NCBI GenBank assembly: GCA_012963565.1 | Contig: DTVJ01000371.1 | Coordinates: 1-8,572 of the forward strand | DNA length: 8,572 nt | Source of the DNA: Piscirickettsiaceae bacterium | GTDB taxonomy: Bacteria > Pseudomonadota > Gammaproteobacteria > PS1 > Pseudothioglobaceae | Direction: 5' to 3' | Shown: positions 5,621-8,572 of the stretch, one piece after another | How the letters are laid out: each line of letters begins with the position of its first letter | Numbering within the stretch: position 1 is the first letter of the stretch | Program-made: the position numbers and the translations under genes | Notes under the pieces: model-generated | What the model was told of the DNA's origin: nothing | Seen by the model: only the letters and a program-made list of their open reading frames with translations | Database searches by the model: none

Positions 5621-6547
5621 ATGAAACTAACACTTGATGTTGACAATTTAGAGCAATTAGCCAATATTTGTGGCTCATTAGACAAACACCTTGAGGTGAT
5701 TGCCAAAAGTCTTGATGTGGAAATTAACAGCAAAGGCGCTGATTTTGTCGTTAATGGTGATAATGAGCAACTTGCTGTACAAGTATTACAAGATTTATTC
5801 TTAATATCTAATAAGCAATCCTTGAGTGTACACGATGTTGAAATGTGTATCAGAACACGTACCCATGATGATCTACCTAGCAAGACCATTAATATTAAAA
5901 CACGACGTAAATTTATTCATGTACGTAGTGCCAATCAACAACATTATGTCAAATCTATTGTCGATAAAGACTGTACGTTTGGCATTGGTCCTGCAGGCAC
6001 AGGTAAAACTTATTTGGCTGTTGCTAGAGCTGTTGAGGCGTTAGAACGTTCTGATGTGCGTCGCATTGTATTGGTGCGCCCTGCGGTAGAAGCTGGTGAA
6101 AAACTAGGATTTTTACCTGGCGATCTTACCGAAAAAGTCGACCCTTACTTACGTCCTATTTATGATGCCTTATATGAAATGTTGGGCTTTGACAAGGTCA
6201 CCAAGTTATTGGATAAAAACGTTATTGAGGTGGCACCACTGGCATTTATGCGCGGTAGAACTTTAAATGAATCCTTTATTATTTTAGATGAGGCGCAAAA
6301 TACTACCATTGAACAAATGAAAATGTTTTTAACTCGTATGGGGTTCGGCTCAAAAATGGTAATTACGGGCGATATTACTCAAATTGACTTAGCTAATTCC
6401 AGTCGATCTGGCCTCATCCATGCCATGAAAGTATTGGCAGATGAAGGCCAAGTCTCATTTTGTCATTTTGAGTCAAAAGACGTGGTTCGACACAAATTGG
6501 TACAACGCATTGTATTGGCGTATGAGCAATTTGAATCATCACATTGA
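5621..6547 (+). CDS. ybeZ: PhoH-family ATPase (YbeZ)
   Basis: This is a 308-residue cytoplasmic P-loop ATPase of the PhoH/YbeZ family. Its biochemical role is still uncertain; the family is linked to RNA metabolism through its usual partner, the rRNA-maturation endonuclease YbeY. An N-terminal region (1-90) precedes the ATPase core. Walker A is GPAGTGKT (123-130), the PhoH signature VRPAVEAGEKLGFLPGD is at 152-168, Walker B is FIILDEAQN (219-227), and a sensor-like block VITGDITQIDL is at 248-258. It is somewhat shorter than E. coli YbeZ (about 346 residues), with the difference at the ends. It sits directly after miaB, as in E. coli, but the next gene is mnmA: ybeY is not here. A possible ribosome site, GGGAGAG (5597-5603), is rather far from the ATG. 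The TGA stop overlaps the mnmA start by four bases. Confidence 0.94.
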   Translation: MKLTLDVDNLEQLANICGSLDKHLEVIAKSLDVEINSKGADFVVNGDNEQLAVQVLQDLFLISNKQSLSVHDVEMCIRTRTHDDLPSKTINIKTRRKFIHVRSANQQHYVKSIVDKDCTFGIGPAGTGKTYLAVARAVEALERSDVRRIVLVRPAVEAGEKLGFLPGDLTEKVDPYLRPIYDALYEMLGFDKVTKLLDKNVIEVAPLAFMRGRTLNESFIILDEAQNTTIEQMKMFLTRMGFGSKMVITGDITQIDLANSSRSGLIHAMKVLADEGQVSFCHFESKDVVRHKLVQRIVLAYEQFESSH

Positions 6548-7632
6548 ATAAAAATAACAAAGTAATTGTCGGTCTTTCAGGTGGTGTTGATTCATCGGTT
6601 GCCACCCTATTGTTGTTAGAACAAGGTTATAAAGTAGAAGCCTTGTTTATGAAAAACTGGGAAGAAGATGATAAAGATGGACACTGCACGGCCGAGCAAG
6701 ATCTCTCTGATGCACAAAAAGTGGCCGATAAACTAGGCGTTAAACTCCACACCATTAACTTTTCTGCTGACTATTGGGATGATGTATTTAATCACTTTCT
6801 ACAAGAGCATAAAAAAGGTCGTACGCCTAATCCCGATGTGTTGTGCAATCAAAAGATTAAATTCAAGGTCTTTTTAGAGCACGCCTTGTCTCTCGGTGCA
6901 GACAAAATTGCCACTGGCCATTATGCTCGGATCAGTGAAAATGACGGTACTTTTCAGCTTAAGACTGGATTAGATGACAACAAAGATCAGAGTTATTTTT
7001 TATATTTACTAGGTCAAAAACAACTCTCAAAAAGTCTATTTCCACTGGGTGACATCAGCAAAACCAAAGTGCGTGAAATCGCCACTGAGCACGACTTAAT
7101 TACTGCTGATAAAAAAGATTCGACGGGTATTTGTTTTATTGGTGAGCGTAATTTTTCTCAATTTTTACAAACATACCTACCCAAACAACAAGGTGATATT
7201 GTTGATCAAGATGGTCAATTTATTAAGCATCATGAGGGTTTGGCTTTTTACACCATGGGTCAACGCAAAGGTCTCGAGATTGGGGGAGGTTTCGGCGAAT
7301 CGGGTGAGCCCTGGTTTGTGGCAGACAAGCGAATTGAGAATAATGAGCTGGTAGTCGTGCAAGGCGACCATGCATTACTATATCACAAGGCTTTAAGTGC
7401 TTCTGATGCTCATTGGATTGGAAATCCCCCAATATTACCGTTGGCATGTACAGCCAAAATACGGTATCGTCAGCAGTCTCAAGCTTGTACGATTGATCAA
7501 GATGATAATGGCCAATTAAGGGTAGTTTTTGACCAGTCTCAGCGGGCGGTTACCCCTGGACAATCAATCGTTTTTTATGATCATGATGTTTGTCTAGGTG
7601 GCGCAATTATTGAAAGTAGAGATAATGAATAA
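6544..7632 (+). CDS. mnmA: tRNA-specific 2-thiouridylase MnmA, TTG start
   Basis: MnmA adenylates U34 of tRNA-Lys, -Glu and -Gln and replaces its C2 oxygen with sulfur delivered as a persulfide, giving the s2U34 part of mnm5s2U. The protein of 362 residues (E. coli 368) has the PP-loop SGGVDSS (12-18), catalytic C101 in NPDVLCN and the persulfide-carrying C197 in STGICFIGER, followed by KDQSYFLYLL-type tRNA-binding segments and the C-terminal beta-barrel ending in PGQSIVFYDHDVCLGG. The start is a TTG at 6544. The frame has a TGA at 6532-6534, no ATG or GTG before the essential PP-loop, and only ATC and ACA codons in between, so TTG is the only reasonable choice. Start and phoH stop overlap as TTGA, a coupling arrangement like the common ATGA. 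No good Shine-Dalgarno site is seen. hflD overlaps the 3' end by 8 bases, as the conserved mnmA-hflD pair would predict. Confidence 0.96.
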   Translation: MNKNNKVIVGLSGGVDSSVATLLLLEQGYKVEALFMKNWEEDDKDGHCTAEQDLSDAQKVADKLGVKLHTINFSADYWDDVFNHFLQEHKKGRTPNPDVLCNQKIKFKVFLEHALSLGADKIATGHYARISENDGTFQLKTGLDDNKDQSYFLYLLGQKQLSKSLFPLGDISKTKVREIATEHDLITADKKDSTGICFIGERNFSQFLQTYLPKQQGDIVDQDGQFIKHHEGLAFYTMGQRKGLEIGGGFGESGEPWFVADKRIENNELVVVQGDHALLYHKALSASDAHWIGNPPILPLACTAKIRYRQQSQACTIDQDDNGQLRVVFDQSQRAVTPGQSIVFYDHDVCLGGAIIESRDNE

Positions 7633-8230
7633 ATTAAAACAACAAACACTGGCGCTAGCCTCTCTTTTGCAAACTACAGCCTTAGTTGATCAACTCGCCT
7701 CAACTGGCACCTGCGACAGAAAAAGTAATGAAGTCAGCTTGAAAAGCATTATGACCAATAGTACCAATGTTGAAGAAGTGTTTGATTCACCAAAAGATCT
7801 TTCGATCGGTCTGAGTGCACTTGCTGTTGCTTTTGACAAAAAAACCAAGAGCATGAAAAACATTATTTTTTATTCTTTAGCGTTAATTAATCTTGAAAAA
7901 AAATTAATGAAAAACCAAAAATTATTGGCCCAAATATCAGGTGAAATTGACGTGATTAAAAAACAAGATTTTTTTGAAATTGGCCATTCTAATTCATTAG
8001 CGCGCTTGGCCGAGCTTTATAAGTCAACCTTGGGTGGGCTTAATCCAAGAATTATGGTGAGTGGCGAGCAAATTTATCTATCTAATCAGCATACAGCCAA
8101 TCATATTAGAGCACTACTGTTAGCAGGCATTCGAGCAGTTTCATTGTGGAAGTCACAAGGTGGTAGAACCTGGCAATTATTGCTAAACAAGAAAAAGACA
8201 CTTAAATTAGTAAACTCTATGGACTTTTAG
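7625..8230 (+). CDS. hflD: High frequency lysogenization protein HflD homolog
   Basis: HflD is a mostly helical, membrane-associated protein known in E. coli for binding the lambda CII activator; its normal cellular role is unclear. The 201-residue product aligns with E. coli HflD (213 residues): QQTLALASLLQTTALVDQLASTG near the start, then SLKSIM, LINLEKKLMKN in the middle, and SLARLAELYKSTLGGLNPRI and RALLLAGIRAVSLWKSQGG in the C-terminal half. I chose the ATG at 7625. The frame is open back to another ATG at 7598, but the extra nine residues do not match the family and would deepen the overlap with mnmA from 8 to 35 bases. A weak AGTAGAG lies just upstream. The mnmA-hflD pair is conserved in gammaproteobacteria; in E. 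coli purB comes next, but here rpsT does. Confidence 0.93.
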   Translation: MNKLKQQTLALASLLQTTALVDQLASTGTCDRKSNEVSLKSIMTNSTNVEEVFDSPKDLSIGLSALAVAFDKKTKSMKNIIFYSLALINLEKKLMKNQKLLAQISGEIDVIKKQDFFEIGHSNSLARLAELYKSTLGGLNPRIMVSGEQIYLSNQHTANHIRALLLAGIRAVSLWKSQGGRTWQLLLNKKKTLKLVNSMDF

Positions 8231-8248
8231 CACTTAAGACTTTATAAT
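8220..8248 (+). promoter_or_regulatory. Sigma70-type promoter for rpsT
   Basis: TGGACT (8220-8225, four of six matches to TTGACA) and a perfect TATAAT (8243-8248) are separated by the ideal 17 bases. The -35 box overlaps the last codons of hflD. Transcription would start near 8255, giving a leader of about 29 bases before rpsT. A separate promoter fits the high, independent expression expected of a ribosomal protein gene. Confidence 0.65.
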
Positions 8249-8283
8249 TATGCCTTTTACTATTTTCAAAAATTTTTAATACG

Positions 8284-8544
8284 ATGGCTAATTCAGCAGG
8301 CTCTAAAAAACGCGCAAGACAAGCAGTTAAACGCAACAAACATAATTCTCAAATTCGTGCTAAAGTTCGTACTTTTATTAAAAAAGTAACGTATGCACTT
8401 GAAGCTGGCAACAAAAAAGAAGCACAAGGTGGTTTCACAGCTATGCAAAAAATGATTGATCAGGCAGTTGACAAAGGTTTAATGCATAAAAACCAAGCAG
8501 CTAGAAAAAAGTCACGCCTAAATGCACAAATTAAAGCCTTGTAA
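8284..8544 (+). CDS. rpsT: 30S ribosomal protein S20
   Basis: S20 is a small basic helical protein that binds 16S rRNA early in 30S assembly. The 86-residue product (E. coli 87) starts MANSAGSKKRARQAVKRNKHN, contains the typical MRTFIKK-like segment (VRTFIKKVTYALEAGNKKEA), and ends KGLMHKNQAARKKSRLNAQIKAL. It is rich in Lys and Arg, as expected. The start is a normal ATG, unlike the UUG known in E. coli, but no Shine-Dalgarno site is visible in the AT-rich leader. E. coli rpsT is repressed at translation by its own product and initiates weakly; whether that holds here cannot be seen. No terminator is visible in the 28 bases left after the stop. Confidence 0.97.
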   Translation: MANSAGSKKRARQAVKRNKHNSQIRAKVRTFIKKVTYALEAGNKKEAQGGFTAMQKMIDQAVDKGLMHKNQAARKKSRLNAQIKAL

Positions 8545-8572
8545 AACTCAAAGTTAACATTGCTATAAAAAA

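Noticed and set aside
5569..5889. Minus-strand frame of 106 codons over the miaB-phoH junction
   Set aside because: Antisense shadow of two well-supported genes; low-complexity Ser/Leu/Thr-rich product with no recognisable domain.
7598..7624. Upstream ATG extending hflD by nine residues
   Set aside because: The extra residues do not match HflD and would lengthen the overlap with mnmA from 8 to 35 bases; the ATG at 7625 gives the family start.
8545..8572. Terminator after rpsT
   Set aside because: No inverted repeat is visible in the 28 bases available; it may lie beyond the window.

Overview
The window is an AT-rich stretch of bacterial chromosome, densely packed with genes that all read on the + strand. 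The protein sequences (GlyQ, MiaB, PhoH/YbeZ, MnmA, HflD, RpsT, a YnaI-type channel, a YqaA-type membrane protein) are clearly gammaproteobacterial. HflD and the mnmA-hflD pair point the same way. The low GC, very tight packing, 1-11 base overlaps and scarcity of Shine-Dalgarno sites fit a streamlined marine gammaproteobacterium. The SUP05/Thioglobus sulfur-oxidiser and symbiont group is my best guess, but this is inference and no marker in the window proves it. I see no tRNA or rRNA gene, insertion sequence, prophage, CRISPR array or toxin-antitoxin pair.

Layout. (1) Positions 3-965 hold the 3' part of a gene whose start lies upstream of the window. It encodes a HIT-superfamily nucleotidyl-transferase or phosphorylase-like protein resembling GDP-hexose phosphorylases. 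(2) Positions 966-1228 are the only sizeable non-coding gap. It holds a perfect TATAAT box, two inverted repeats, a CUCCUCC stretch in a predicted loop and a terminator-like GC-rich hairpin. Together these could be a small RNA or a glyQ leader. (3) Positions 1229-3236 are glyQ, a YqaA/DedA membrane protein gene and a gene for a lipoprotein with a degenerate LytM/M23 domain; they look like one transcription unit. (4) Positions 3265-7632 run YnaI-like mscS, miaB, phoH (ybeZ) and mnmA, with junctions of -1, +5 and -4 bases, and hflD (to 8230) follows with an 8-base overlap. (5) Positions 8284-8544 are rpsT, behind its own good sigma70-type promoter.

Function. Most genes serve translation: glycine charging (glyQ), tRNA position 37 methylthiolation (miaB), tRNA position 34 thiolation (mnmA), a PhoH ATPase usually tied to rRNA/RNA metabolism, and ribosomal protein S20. 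A second theme is the cell envelope: YqaA, the NlpD/EnvC-like lipoprotein, and the mechanosensitive channel.

The core genes are ordinary. The parts worth a second look are the structured gap before glyQ, the HIT-family protein at the left edge, the M23 lipoprotein that has lost its zinc ligands, the TTG start of mnmA inside the phoH stop, and two broken gene pairings: glyQ without glyS, and ybeZ without ybeY. I did not find a convincing new multi-gene system.
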